Of a stretch of 64,000 nucleotides of DNA, positions 11,590 through 22,605 are shown one piece after another. The DNA lies in contig NC_065541.1 of assembly GCF_932294415.1 (NCBI RefSeq), forward strand, positions 53,608,290 through 53,672,289. The letters are read 5' to 3'. The notes beneath the pieces are model-generated. The model worked only from the letters and a program-made list of their open reading frames with translations. It made no database searches and was not told the origin of the DNA. How positions within the stretch are numbered: the stretch's first letter is position 1; each line of letters begins with the position of its first letter. Made by a program: the position numbers and the translations under genes. Source of the DNA: Quercus robur (Eukaryota > Streptophyta > Magnoliopsida > Fagales > Fagaceae).

Positions 11590-12860
11590 CAAGATTTTTA
11601 GAACCGGACCGGACTGGGAGGTCAAACCGTGAAAACCAGGAACCGGGATGAAAACCGGTTTTTAAGCATAAAAAACCGGATTTTTTGTTAATTCCATGAA
11701 CTCCTAAAACTAAGGTTGGACCACACAAATCGGTGGCAAGAACCGTGCGGTCCAACCCCTTAGCAATTTTTTTTTTATATATATAAAAACAACTTAACAC
11801 AATTTTATTCTACTTAATTAAATTATCCATCTCTTACAAGGAATAAAAAAAATTATAATTAAAATCCTTCAAAGATATTCAACTTTACTTCAAAAATTAA
11901 TCATAAATTTTAATGTTTTCATGGTTATTATTTTATTTTATTAACTTTCTTATTTAATTATTAAATATATACTTGAAAATCATTAAATTTCCCTCACATA
12001 TATAGATATTGTAAGGACACGATTTGTAACGACCCGTAACAGGGTTGGGTTCGCACGTAAAAAGGCCCAAACAATATCATTTATAGAGCATGGGTTTGAA
12101 AGGTTAGACCTTAGTCACCAGACGGCGGGTTTTTCGTGGTGTTCATACATGATTTAGATCGTATTCGCCCTGGAGTCTTTCTCCTGGAGGCGGGCTGGGA
12201 GGCTCTGGTTTTTGGCCATTTTTCCCAGCCCCTTCTCTGGATTGCTTACTTTTCCTTTTATACTCGCATGTGTTCCTTATCCTTCGTCCACGTGTAGGAT
12301 CAACTTTTCCCAGACTGATACTTGTCCCATCAGCCCATACCCAGAGTGGTTGGGGGTGGTTGTAAAAGCTGAAGAGTATGGCTCTGTCAGGTGCAGAGTA
12401 TTGAATGGCAGTAAGGACAGCTTTCCCTGGTCGTTATACTTTCCAGCGTATCCTTCTCTATTGACCTAGATATTTTAGATTTTTTCCAAGCTGCTCCTAT
12501 ACCGTTTTTGCCCTTCCTTCCGATTAGACCTCGGACATGCCGAGGACTGAATCGTCCTCGGCTGTGTCCCAAGGCTATTTTGTACTTGTATTACCGAGCC
12601 TGGACTATAACCTTCCTCGACTCAGGCCTTTGGGTCCCAACGAATAAATGGGTCTGGCCCACAAATTATTGGGCCCCACAGATATATTAGTCAATTTTGT
12701 TAGTTTTATAAATTTAATATCTATATTTAGGCTTTAATTAATTATTAAATTAATTATGACATCATCACGGTTCGATCTCGGTTTAATCTCAGTTCGACCT
12801 CAAAAACCTTGAACATCTCTCTTTTACGGTTCAATAAACGGTTCAGGTCTGAAAACCTTG
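11590..12860. mobile_element. hAT-like non-autonomous element, interrupted by a solo LTR
   Basis: The left end CAAGATTTTTAG is the inverted form of the right end CTGAAAACCTTG (10 of 12 match). The flanks GTATTGAG (11582-11589) and ATATTGAG (12861-12868) match at 7 of 8 bases, the 8-bp duplication length of hAT elements. Subterminal DNA is rich in ACCGG/GGTTC motifs. Removing the LTR at 12010-12680 and one target copy leaves about 595 bp without coding capacity. Confidence 0.7.
12010..12680 (-). mobile_element. Solo LTR A, 671 bp, perfect 5-bp TSD
   Basis: On the plus strand it begins TGTAAGGACACG and ends GGGCCCCACA, the TG...CA ends of an LTR, and is flanked by GATAT on both sides (12005-12009 and 12681-12685). 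The copy at 20842-21643 is related but in the opposite orientation, sharing GGGTTCGCACGTAAAAAG and the CCTCGG/TCCGAGGA motifs. No internal retrotransposon sequence remains, so it is a recombination product. Strand is inferred from the TATA box of the related copy. Confidence 0.85.
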
Positions 12861-12868
12861 ATATTGAG

Positions 12869-13930
12869 TAAGAGAGTATTGACTTTTCCGTTGGATTTAT
12901 AAAAACTCCTTTAAGTGTCACATCCTTGGAAGTTGGAAGAGTTTCATTTTATGAAATCTTAAAGAAAGATGGGTGTAGTTTAAATTTAAAAAAATAAAAA
13001 AGTAAACTTAATCAAATGCCTTTTTAAGCAAGCTAGGTTCCGGCCATTATAAATCCTAGGAAAGTAGTAAGTAGTAACTATCCTAACCATGTTAAAGGTC
13101 TAATCAGTGTTGGGATTGGGTCAATCTGGTAGGTGCATCGACCATGCTACGGAACAGGCAAGGGAGTAATGATAATTGACAAACAAGGGACAAAGACAAA
13201 CAAGTCAATCATTCATGAGGCTCATCCAGGCCCCAGGGTGAGTTTGTGTTATAAAGAAAAGGCTCCAAAAGTCTTTCAACACCGTCGGAGAAGGTTGGAA
13301 GCTATTGAGAATGATTTTTGTCGAGACAGGTAATGGGCCCAAGGTTACAACTTACAACAAAATGTGTACCTAAACTATGATGCTGAGTATCTTAATTATT
13401 TAGAGGTCCCAGAGACCTTCATTGGATAGTGCATATATCGGTTTTTATGTCAAGTTGATCATATCATTCTATCTTCTAGAAGGCACAAGTTACAAGATAT
13501 TAGCTTGAAGCCTATACTCTTACGCAATAATTAGCTGCAAGGTTGGATAAAGACTGTTACACACATGGTTACGTATGCATGTTTTGAATTAGTGTCTTCA
13601 ACTCACAATTTCGGTTCAAAAATGAATATATGTCGGTATGCGTTACAAACGCTACCACCCTCAATTGAGCTATGGCCCCTACCCTTGGTGAGGTACGTAC
13701 GCACAAACAAGGGCCAGGCATGGGGCTTGCTCATCTGCAAAAGACAGCTTGGTCTTGGTCTATTCGGCGACACACAAAGGCCTTGAGTTGCAGTTGATCA
13801 TAGGCGTCCTTTCTGGGTCAAAAAGTAACCCCTAGAAAAATTTACCCCTGCCATTTTTTGAATGAACGTGTGGTCGGCAGTGGTGTCCACGTATAATCTC
13901 TCTCTCTCTCCCTCTCTCTCTCAACATTTA
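12869..13930. other. Intergenic, nothing recognised
   Basis: A 66-codon plus-strand frame at 13133-13333 and a 73-codon frame at 13565-13786 match nothing I know. A CT-rich stretch lies at 13899-13922. No gene is supported. Confidence 0.5.
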
Positions 13931-14520
13931 GAGTCTGTTTAGCCAACAAAATTTGATCACTCAATTTCCGTCACTCAATTTCCATCACTCATCACTTATC
14001 ACTCATCACTCATTACTTATCACTCAATTTTTCACATCCGTTTGCCTTCATCACTCATTTTCCATCACTCACTATTTTTCACACTATTTGGGGGGCCCAT
14101 GCCTGTCACGGTGCAACTTTTTTTTTTTTTTTTAGTACCCAGAAACCCGAACCCAGTGAAAAAAAAAAAAAAAAACAAACCCAGTGAAGACCGAACCCAA
14201 TGAAGAAGAAAGGAAAAAAAAAAAAAAGTCAGTTGGTCAAAAGTTGCTGCTAAGTGGGTTCCTCATGTGTGTTTAATTACAAAAATGCCATTGAGTTATG
14301 AGTTATGGAAACTGAAAACAATCAAAAGGTGTTTTCAGTTTCCATAACTCATAACTCAAAAATTAGAGAATTGAATGATAGAAACAAAATATTGGAAACT
14401 GAGTTATGGCTTGCCAAACAAACTTTTTTTTTAGAATTGAGATGGATCCCACCATTTTTGAGAATTGAGTTATGGAAACTGAGAATTGAGTGATGAGAAT
14501 TGCCAATCTAAACAGCCCCT
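13931..14520. mobile_element. Non-autonomous element with CTGTTTAG termini and internal hairpin
   Basis: The left end has GTCTGTTTAGCCAA; the right end CCAATCTAAACAGCCCC is roughly its inverse. The body is built from repeated ATCACTCA units at the left and GAGTTATGGAAACTGA units at the right. A perfect hairpin lies inside at 14291-14359. No coding capacity; superfamily (perhaps hAT) and target duplication are not settled. Confidence 0.55.
14291..14359. repeat. Perfect 29-bp inverted repeat, 11-nt loop
   Basis: Arms 14291-14319 and 14331-14359 are exact reverse complements (left arm starts TTGAGTTATGAG, right arm ends CTCATAACTCAA). Loop is AATCAAAAGGT. A transcript from either strand would form a 29-bp duplex. 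Confidence 0.95.
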
Positions 14521-14766
14521 TAGATTTCCATATGATGAGCATTCAAGTTGAGTTGTCTATAATTTCTCTACTTTGAATCTTCAAAAAGTTATTTTTTATG
14601 GTTTAGCAAACTAATCAATACATATACACCTACATCCCATATTCTCTGCTATTCAACTACTCTATTTATATGTTCTTTCTCTATTCTTTTTTCTTTTTAG
14701 TTTTATTTTTTCTTCATTAGTTGTTTCCAGCAATTCAGTGCCATCTCTATTGTTTCCATGATTTCA

Positions 14767-15507
14767 CTTAATATATATATTTTTTTATTGAATGTGAATT
14801 TTGACAAAGCCATCATTAAATTACATTTTCTTCCTATATCCTCAATATTTGCAAATTTTCTAAAATATAAAAAATAATAACTATGTCATCAATCAAATAT
14901 TAAATTTCAAGTTTTTGTAGTATAAAATTATGTATAAAAAATAAGTTTATGGATCAAATAGTAAATATCATCAAATTAGCTCTAAATTTGACATATGTGT
15001 TAAGAATATGCAATCCAATAGTTAGATTTTCAAAATATATAGTTATATTAATTTTTTTAGTTAAGAGTTGTAACCATTAGCTACAACTAAGTTTTGTAGC
15101 CAAATTTTATCCTATTTCAAATCAATTAATTTTTTATATACACTTTAGAAAAATGACAAAATTTAACTACAAAATTTGTTGTAGCCTAAGGTAACAATTT
15201 TACTCAATAAAATAAACATTATTACATATTTTGAAAATCTAACTGTTGAATTACATTTTCTTTACACTCTCAATACACATATCAAATTTTGTATCAATTG
15301 GATATTATTTACTAAATGATCTACAAGCTTATATTTTATGCATAATTTTAAACTAAAAAAACTTGCAATTTAAATAATTTATCGATGACATAGCTATTGA
15401 TCTTTAATTTTTTAGAAATTTTGCAAGTACGGAGGATATAAGAAGAATGTGTAATCCAATGGTGGATTTGCTAAAATTCATCTCCAATAAAAATATATTG
15501 AGTAAGG
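14767..15507. mobile_element. Foldback element, ~345-bp inverted arms
   Basis: The reverse complement of about 15150-15507 aligns with 14767-15112 along nearly its whole length. Shared blocks include CTATGTCATC, GTTAGATTTTCAAAAT, TTTTGTAG(C/T)(C/T)AAATTTT and GTAAAT. Similarity is roughly three quarters by eye. A short central spacer (about 15113-15149) joins the arms. There is no coding capacity, as expected of a foldback MITE. A further GTTGTAGCCTAAGGTTACAA block lies just right of the element. Confidence 0.75.
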
Positions 15508-15704
15508 TTGTAGCCTAAGGTTACAACTAATTTTGTAGATAAACTTTGTCCTTAGAAAATAACCATATAAGTTTATCTTAATAAATATTTAGTACACCAC
15601 CTATAGATAATTTATACAGTACATAGTAAATTAATTAATTACCCCATAATACTCTTTTTAATGACACCAAAAAAAAAAATGGCAATACATTAATATATAG
15701 TTAA

Positions 15705-15881
15705 GGGCAAAACTTAGGTACAGTACTTAGGTATTATTTCTTAGATTCCTCTCTTAAGATTCAGCCATGTGGTTGTACTTAACTAAAATACACTCTCATT
15801 CCATAAGAAAAAAGCCATATGATTGAATCTTAAGAGGGAAATTTAAAAAATAGCATCTAAGTATTATAGCTAAGTTTTGCC
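15705..15881. mobile_element. Tourist-like MITE, 177 bp, TAA TSD
   Basis: The left end GGGCAAAACTTAGGTACAGT is inverted at the right end (ATAGCTAAGTTTTGC-C). Both sides are flanked by TAA (15702-15704 and 15882-15884), the 3-bp target of PIF/Harbinger-type MITEs. An inner CTTAAGATTCAGCCATGTGG is mirrored by CATATGATTGAATCTTAAG. The same family recurs at 52697-52903. Confidence 0.8.
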
Positions 15882-15884
15882 TAA

Positions 15885-17226
15885 TAGGTAGAGTTGTTTA
15901 TTTAAATATTAACATATTGCATTAGTGAAGTTATAAATATTTAATTGTTTTGACCAGCTTAAAAGTTCAATTATTTTTCATATTCATAATTGCAAACGTT
16001 ATTAAATTTGCTTGTCTTTTTGTTAGTTTTTGTTTCAATTGTTGATAAAACAATGGTGTCATGTTTCAAAACAGTTGTTTTTTCGCTCTCTAATAATAAG
16101 TGTTCCAAATTGATTTTTTTTCTATATAATTTTTTTCAACTATATAAAATTATTTTATATAAATAATTAGTAAATCATTATTGATAATTAATATATAAAA
16201 ATAAATATCTCTACCTCATTAACACACGATAATAAATTCATAATTTTGACTTAAATACAATAAATTGTAAGGTAAAAAAATTAAAGAAAGGATATTTGAT
16301 TCCTTTTAAACAAGAATGCCATCTGGCACAAATTCCTACTTTTATATATATAGATGGGGAAAATAAAAATAAAAATCATGATGGTTTAAGCTTTAAGCTA
16401 TAAAACTAGACAAATTAGAGGGTTGTTAGACCCATACTTATTCGGACAGATTTGTCATATAGATCCTAAAGCATGTAGTCTAGAATGGGATTGTGATTAA
16501 GTCTGGATAAAATGAAGGACAACTTCCTCGGTTCCTCCAAATATTCCACTTTTCTACCTTTTTATAGGGTCTTTGTGACATGACTAGCAATGTCACCCAC
16601 CGCCAGTACTGCTGTATGCCAAGTTTGAAAATTTCAGGTTATTAATCATGATCATGTTTGATTGAAGAAAAAATAAAGGGTATGTTTCTTGTAGCTTATC
16701 AAAACTGATATTTGGCGCATATGATGGCCATTTTAGCAAGCAAAGGCAATTGGGTTTGCTAAAACCACTTTTGCCTTGTGCTTATTGTTTGAAGTATATA
16801 CTTAAAACCATTAACACTCAATCAAGTTTCTTGTCCACAAAAACACTCTCACTCTATGACAATAATAAGCAAAAAAAATTACCGAAGCAAAGGATTGCTA
16901 TCCCTATCATAATTAGTGATTGATTGGTAGGAGAGATTCATGAATTATTTGTATACCATTTTAAAGAAAAATACACACTCTTTTGAGCTATGAGTCTTAT
17001 GGACGTTATTAAAAGTATAAAGCAAGAAAACACACATAATGAAACAAAGAATTTAAAAGAAAGGTCATTTTCGAGTAGCTTAGCAAAAAAAAGAAGGTGA
17101 TCCACGTAATACTATCGTGACCCCTTTTCTTTAGCCCCCAACTCCTCCCCCATAAAAAACCGCCAAAACTGACCTTCACTGTTCATACCTCTCACCCCAA
17201 TTCCCACACCAACCTCCCTTCTTCTT
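15885..17226. other. Intergenic, upstream region of the LysM gene
   Basis: Strongly AT-rich with no recognised coding region. The last 150 bp are C-rich on the plus strand (CCCCCAACTCC, CACACC), as in many plant promoters. Confidence 0.6.
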
Positions 17227-17235
17227 TATATAAAT
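17227..17235 (+). promoter_or_regulatory. TATA box of the LysM gene
   Basis: TATATAAAT lies 42 bp before the ATG at 17277. A start site at the usual 25-32 bp spacing would give a leader of only about 15 nt in the CT-rich stretch, so another upstream start cannot be excluded. Confidence 0.55.
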
Positions 17236-17276
17236 TTACAAACACCAACTTCTTGTTCTCTCCAACTCTCTCTCTC

Positions 17277-17630
17277 ATGGCTTCCAAGCAATCAAAGAGG
17301 CTTATACTTGTGCTAATATCTATAGCTGATGCAGCCTCATGGTGTTGTGCACTTGTTTTGGTAGCTCTTATATTGCTAAGCTCTTTTAGGGAGACCGACC
17401 CCAACACTACTTTTGAAGCCAGCAATAGTGACCAACAGCTCTTGGTTTTGGACCGACCATGTGATGAAATTTATGTGGTTAGAGAAGGTGAAACTCTGCA
17501 CACAATCAGTGATAAGTGTGGTGACCCTTATATAGTTGAGCGCAACCCTCATATTCATGACCCAGATGATGTTTTCCCTGGACTTGTTATTAAAATTACT
17601 CCTTCGAATCCTAGGAAGATGTTAAGGTAG
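17277..17630 (+). CDS. Small membrane-anchored LysM domain protein, 117 aa
   Basis: Complete single-exon gene, ATG 17277 to TAG 17628-17630. I chose this ATG because it follows the TATA box and CT-rich leader and begins the family-like MASKQSKR. Residues about 9-37 are hydrophobic (signal anchor or transmembrane segment). A LysM domain covers about 65-108 (EIYVVREGETLHTISDKCGD then NPHIHDPDDVFPGLVIKI). Cysteines 62 and 81 could form a disulfide. LysM domains bind GlcNAc-containing glycans such as chitin or peptidoglycan. The single short domain without kinase or GPI signal fits the plant group of small 'peptidoglycan-binding LysM' proteins (as I recall, At5g62150-like), whose role is not well defined. 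It stands alone among repeats, with a (TA)n tract just after the stop at 17659-17686. Confidence 0.9.
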   Translation: MASKQSKRLILVLISIADAASWCCALVLVALILLSSFRETDPNTTFEASNSDQQLLVLDRPCDEIYVVREGETLHTISDKCGDPYIVERNPHIHDPDDVFPGLVIKITPSNPRKMLR

Positions 17631-17653
17631 TTTTGTTGTTCTGTTGTTGTACT

Positions 17654-17689
<36 letters not shown>

Positions 17690-18370
17690 CGTTCATTCTG
17701 TATATTTTCTCTTTAAGAGATTGAAAGTTCTTCTTTTTCTGGTTGTGTGTTTTTTGCTTTTGATATCTTATCAATCAAATAGATACTAGAGTTTGAAATC
17801 ACAAGTCTGATGAGCAAATTATCATGGGTTTAGCTTTTTATCTATTTTTTGGGGTTTAATTTTCATGTATATATGTATGAAGGTTTTTTACTTTATTTCC
17901 TCCCCACCTCCTTCTATTCTGGTGAAATCCAGTTTGATTCAAGTAGAAATCTATTCTAGCACATATGTGTGAATTTAAATTTTAGTGAGTTCTAAGAGAA
18001 AGAAAATCTTTTAGTGCTTCGATTGTTTCATTCAAGTTATCATGATTTCTTAATTTTAATTGTCTCAAAATATTTCTAGATACGTGTGTTAGAACAATTT
18101 GTTTTTCCCTTCTTCTTTATAATAATCACTATGCTATCTGTTTCTCGTTGAGGAAGATAACAGTGTTAGCACTTAAAAAAACCAAAAACAAAAAAACACC
18201 CAAAAAAAAAGTGTCAGAACAAAGATACGTGATGGAATTAAATTTGAACCTATGGACTGCCAGCCGCACGAAAAATAACAATGCCTTATACAGTAATATC
18301 AAAAAAATTGATATACACCGATGTTAGTTTGTTTAAGATTTTCTATATTTTCTCCTGTGTTAAAAATACA
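17631..18370. other. Intergenic downstream of the LysM gene
   Basis: Contains the 3' UTR, a (TA)n tract at 17659-17686 and AATCAAATAGATAC-type AT-rich DNA. No recognisable coding sequence. Confidence 0.6.
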
Positions 18371-18512
18371 TAGGGTTTGTTTAGTTGATTAGTTTAAGTA
18401 ATGTTGTTTGGGTGTTTTTGATATATATGTGGATAAAAAAATGTGTTGAAATGTGTGTAAGATTATTTAAAATGTGTGGAAATATATTATAACTAATCTA
18501 CCAAACACCCCC
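18371..18512. mobile_element. Short MITE-like inverted repeat, ~140 bp
   Basis: The left end GGGTTTGTTTAGTTGATTAG is matched in inverse at the right end (CTAATCTACCAAACACCC). The body is AT-rich with ATGTGTGTAAGAT/AATGTGTGGAA. The termini resemble hAT-type MITEs; target duplication is not clear. Confidence 0.5.
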
Positions 18513-19149
18513 TTAGTATTCTAAAAAAAAATTGATTTTTTTAAGAGGTCCCTTCTCATTTAATTACTTTATTTTCTTCCAATTTTTAATTTTTTAGTCA
18601 TATAGAACATAGCCACGTGTCCTACATTTTCCAAATCTACTAATTAATATTGTTACAATAATGTTATTATCACACACAAATACATATTTTTTATCACAAC
18701 TATTTTATGTGACAAATTGTAATTAGTCGTATGTCACTGTTACGTGAACCCACAATTTTTTCTCAATAATTACGGCAAAATGCATGGGGTATACTAGCAT
18801 TGTTGATGTTGTTATTATGTTTGACATTATGTCTAATCCTTGTCATACTTAAAATTGAGCCCTTGACTTTTATTTTTTATTAGACCTTTTAGTTACAAAA
18901 TACGGAAAATATGAAAAGCAGTCCATTTCTTGGTTTACAACAAATGGTGGAAGATTTCATCAAAAAAAAACAACAAATGGTGGAAGGTGATTTTGAGATT
19001 TTCCACTATGAGAAAACCGAATGATTAGACACTAGACATAATATAACTTGGAACAACAATACGTGTACCCTGACTTGGGAATGCAAACAAAATCACTCAA
19101 AATTGCCATCTGTCCCATATTCCACTCTCCAGGATCAGTAGGGGCAGGC
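18513..19149. other. Intergenic, nothing recognised
   Basis: AT-rich sequence without a supported gene. A short repeated AACAAATGGTGGAAG occurs at 18940 and 18972. Confidence 0.55.
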
Positions 19150-19269
19150 AATCAAGATAAGGTGATATAAGTAAAGTTTGGTGAGTTAGGCAATAACAGA
19201 AGTTTTGTGTGGATAATCAAGAGAAGGTGATATATGCAAAGTATAGTGAATTAAGCAATAACAGAAGTT
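19150..19269. repeat. Tandem duplication, 55-bp unit
   Basis: Copies at 19150-19204 and 19215-19269 share AATCAAGA, AAGGTGATATA and GCAATAACAGAAGTT, separated by 10 bp. Confidence 0.85.
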
Positions 19270-20363
19270 GTGGATCCTTAATCATGACACACTATCATGG
19301 GTGAGGTAAGAAAGTAAGTGGCAAGAGTTAAATTCATTCTATTGAGCCTGGACTCTTGAGTTTTTAATTACAAAATTTTCCACACAAAAAATAACATAAT
19401 TTGTAATTTGACACAAGCACCACATAGTAATAATTAATTATTACATGCTCATTTTTGTATACTCTCTTTGAAATAGTAAATTTTAAACGAAATGTGTACA
19501 AATTGTACAATAACAAGACATCTGTGATTATACGATGATGGCATTAATTTTTCTGTTATAAAAGAAAATTAAAAGGACATCCGGCATATACCAATTACCA
19601 AACTAGGGTACCCTGAGGTTGAGAGGCTTTAATAAGTCTTTAACCGGCCCAAAATTCTGAAATTGAATTATTGCAAAGCACAAAATTACAATAAATACCG
19701 AATTATGGTATCAACTACCAAACTATCAGGCATCAACTGCTGTAATAAAGTTTCTTTTTCTTTTCAACATAATTTGGGTATATATTTGACTATACAAACA
19801 TTGAGACCTAACTAATATATAGTCCAGACTATGTTGTCGTTGCCTTTATGCGAGGTTTGACAAAAACTTAGTGGCCAGTACTGGTAGGTATTGAATTCAA
19901 GTCACATAATTCTGCAATTTTTTTATAGTATGGCACACACTTTTATTCACACTTCATTTCAATTGCTTCTAGTTTTTTATTTTTATTTTTGATAAATAAG
20001 AATATTCAGACCTCTTTGAATATCTGATTATTTTTTCAAGTATATATAATTCTCTCATTCCACATATACCATGTTATTACGTGAAGAAATCCCTCGAATA
20101 TCATGGATATCACAAAGTTTCTAGTTGTCGTGTATATGTTTTTGCAATCAGGAAGCTCAATTAAGCACCACATTATTTAGCCCGTTGGGCCTTTTGTTTT
20201 TTCAATTTTTGTGAATACTCAGCAAAAAGATATAGGGCTAGTGATTGGGCCCCGTCTCTGTTGCTAGTCCTTGGGCTTGCCTTGTTGGTGGAGGAGGTTA
20301 CATGGCAAGCATAGCTTTCTAGAAGCTTAAAATAAAATTCCGATCTAAGGTCTAATATTAAAA
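19270..20363. other. Intergenic, nothing recognised
   Basis: AT-rich with short T runs. A GCCCGTTGGGCC/TTGGGCCCCGT block lies near 20180-20260. No gene supported. Confidence 0.55.
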
Positions 20364-20556
20364 GTCTGTTTATTATTAAAAATTGAAAATATTGTAGCAA
20401 AATAATTTTTAAATGTGTGAATAGTACTGTAAGACTTAATTTTAATGAAAATTTTGCTAAATTCTATACTTGTGGGTCCCGTAAACAATACACGGGACTC
20501 ACTATTTAAAACGCAAACGTGCTGAAAAAACGTTTTCAGCGCAACCCAAACTAACA
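20364..20556 (-). mobile_element. MITE copy 2, inverted relative to 6994-7185
   Basis: Plus strand holds AAATGTGTGAATAGTACTG and CCCGTAAACAATACACGGGA, the reverse of blocks in the 6994-7185 element, and ends CAACCCAAACTAAC. Its GTTTTCAGC repeats (AAACGTTTTCAGCG) are typical of this family. No coding capacity. Confidence 0.65.
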
Positions 20557-20841
20557 CTAAAAGTGTTTTTTTTTTTTTTTCAATCTCAGCTCTTGAAATG
20601 TTATTGAGCTTTGCAATACTCAATCAGTCTTCAATGATAACTGTAATGTCCCTAGTGCTTTGTTTCAATTTCCAAACTCCACCAAAACGACAACTTCTCT
20701 GTAGCATTGCCTTCAGTTCAGGTTGTATAATCTATAAAATCCTCCTCAAAATTTTTAGGATTGAACTGATGTCCTTACTGTTGGCTTGCTATTCATTATA
20801 AATCAAATTGAATCTAATTATTTTATATCTAAAAATATAAT

Positions 20842-21643
20842 TGTGGGGACCGTTCGATTAATAGGCCCATAAAGTTCAGAATTGATTCAGGATTGTTGGG
20901 CCCGTGGCCCATCCGAGGATGTATATCAGTCCAAGGAAGCCAAGTCGGGTCATAAGGTCGTTACTGAAGGGGATGGTAGTCAACATAACAAGGGTAGGGT
21001 TCCGTATCCGTCCGAGGACACCATACTCCTCGGCAGTACGCGTCCGAGGACGATCAGGACGTGGTCTTATTGCAACCAGACCTCAGAATTAGGTCACCAT
21101 AAAAGATAGAATAACCGACCAAGGATGAAAGAGATAAGGCAAACAAATATCTATCACTACAGCTGCCTCCGCATTAATGACCTCTCAACCAACTCTCTGG
21201 CCGCATTAATGTGGAGGTGATACCTGAACAGTAAGGAGGCAGCCTTACAGCTGCCCATAGGAAGTTCCAGGAGGTGCTAGATGGGACAAAAAGAAATCCT
21301 CCGGACCCAACCTACACGTGTGCGGTGAGGATGGAACACAAAGGGGGGTATATAAACTAAAAGAAGAGCATAAAGAAGGAGGATCGAAACAGAAAAAGAA
21401 AAGGGAGAAAAACACAGACAAAAAGGAAGAGAGAAAAAGTAGAGAAAATGAATTGTATTGATCACTAGAGAAAACGATCGTTGTACCAACTTTAGACCTT
21501 TAATATACGTGAGAGTGAATCTTTTTAATAGAGACCACAGTTAACCTAGTTCTTTACACCCACGCTCTACAAATCATATTGTCTGGGTCTTTTTACGTGC
21601 GAACCCAACACTGTTAAAGTTCGTTGCAAATCGCGTCCTTACA
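20842..21643 (+). mobile_element. Solo LTR B, ~802 bp, sense orientation
   Basis: Begins TGTGGGGACCG and ends CGCGTCCTTACA, the mirror of solo LTR A. The flanks are ATAAT (20837-20841) and ATAAA (21644-21648), a 5-bp duplication with one mismatch. It contains several CCGAGGA motifs and a TATATAAA box at 21348-21355, which sets the transcription direction as plus. No internal retrotransposon region is attached, so this is a second solo LTR of the same family. Confidence 0.8.
21348..21355 (+). promoter_or_regulatory. TATA box of solo LTR B
   Basis: GGGTATATAAACTAAAAG sits about two thirds into the LTR, where the U3/R promoter is expected. If active it would drive transcription rightward into intergenic DNA. 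Confidence 0.5.
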
Positions 21644-22074
21644 ATAAACATTTCAAAACTATAAGTTTACGAAGAAAAAAAAAATTCATATCACAATCAT
21701 TTATATGTTGAATATTTTCAACAAGAATATAATAGGCCAAGTGGTATTTTTCCTAGAAACTTCTAATAAATATAATTATATTAGTATTACAACGGAATAA
21801 ATTTTCAAACAAAAAAAATATTGGGGGCCAAGTGGATGAAGGGTAGTTTAAACTTTAAAACTAGCCAACCAAGCTTCGGTTTCATGAGAAAAATATTCTT
21901 CAAAGAACATCATTATTCCGGAGTTGAATAATCGCTTGGGTTTATCTAGTAGACTAGTACTAACCATTAGGCCTAACTCCTAAATATTTATTAAAAAAAA
22001 AAAAAAAAAAAAAAAATTCTTGGCAAACAAAACGACACCCACCAACAATGATATTTACAAATGATGGTTTTTGG

Positions 22075-22231
22075 GAAAATTATTGTGTACTCCTGAAGTA
22101 CCATAAATACGTACTCCTTCTTCTCACATGAATGGTGAACCCTACTAATTAAATTCATGGTAGGACCCACCATTTATGTGAAAGGAGGGAGTATGCATTT
22201 ATGATACTCCGGGAGTACCTAATAATTTTTC
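22075..22231. mobile_element. MITE with ~60-bp TIRs and 10-bp TSD (Mutator-like)
   Basis: The left arm GAAAATTATTGTGTACTCC is inverted at the right (GGGAGTACCTAATAATTTTTC). The arms continue through CATAAATACGTACTCC and its inverse. Both flanks are TGGTTTTTGG (22065-22074 and 22232-22241), a perfect 10-bp direct repeat. TSD length and long TIRs suggest the Mutator class. Confidence 0.8.
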
Positions 22232-22537
22232 TGGTTTTTGGGCCACAAAGTAAATGAGGCTTAAGCTAAAATTAACTCATACGAAGAATTCAATCATTTT
22301 TTTTTTTTTTTTTTTGATAATGACCCTTATGAGGTCAAGATTGAAAACCTTGAGATGTTGATTGCAAAATCTATCTCAAATTACCCCACTCCCAGTATTT
22401 TATATAGGGTCTGGTTAATATATATCCTTAGGGCATACATTAACAATCTATTTTAAGAAAATTTTATTAAAAATTGAAAAAATTGTCATAAAATTGTTTA
22501 CTAACATTTGCCTTAAAGATATACATTAATAAAACTC

Positions 22538-22565
22538 TCACACACACACACACACACACATATAA

Positions 22566-22602
<37 letters not shown>
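22538..22602. repeat. Compound (CA)n-(TA)n microsatellite
   Basis: CA repeats to about 22560 change to TA-rich repeats up to 22602, directly abutting the 3' end of the minus-strand LINE fragment. Confidence 0.95.
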
Positions 22603-22605
<3 letters not shown>

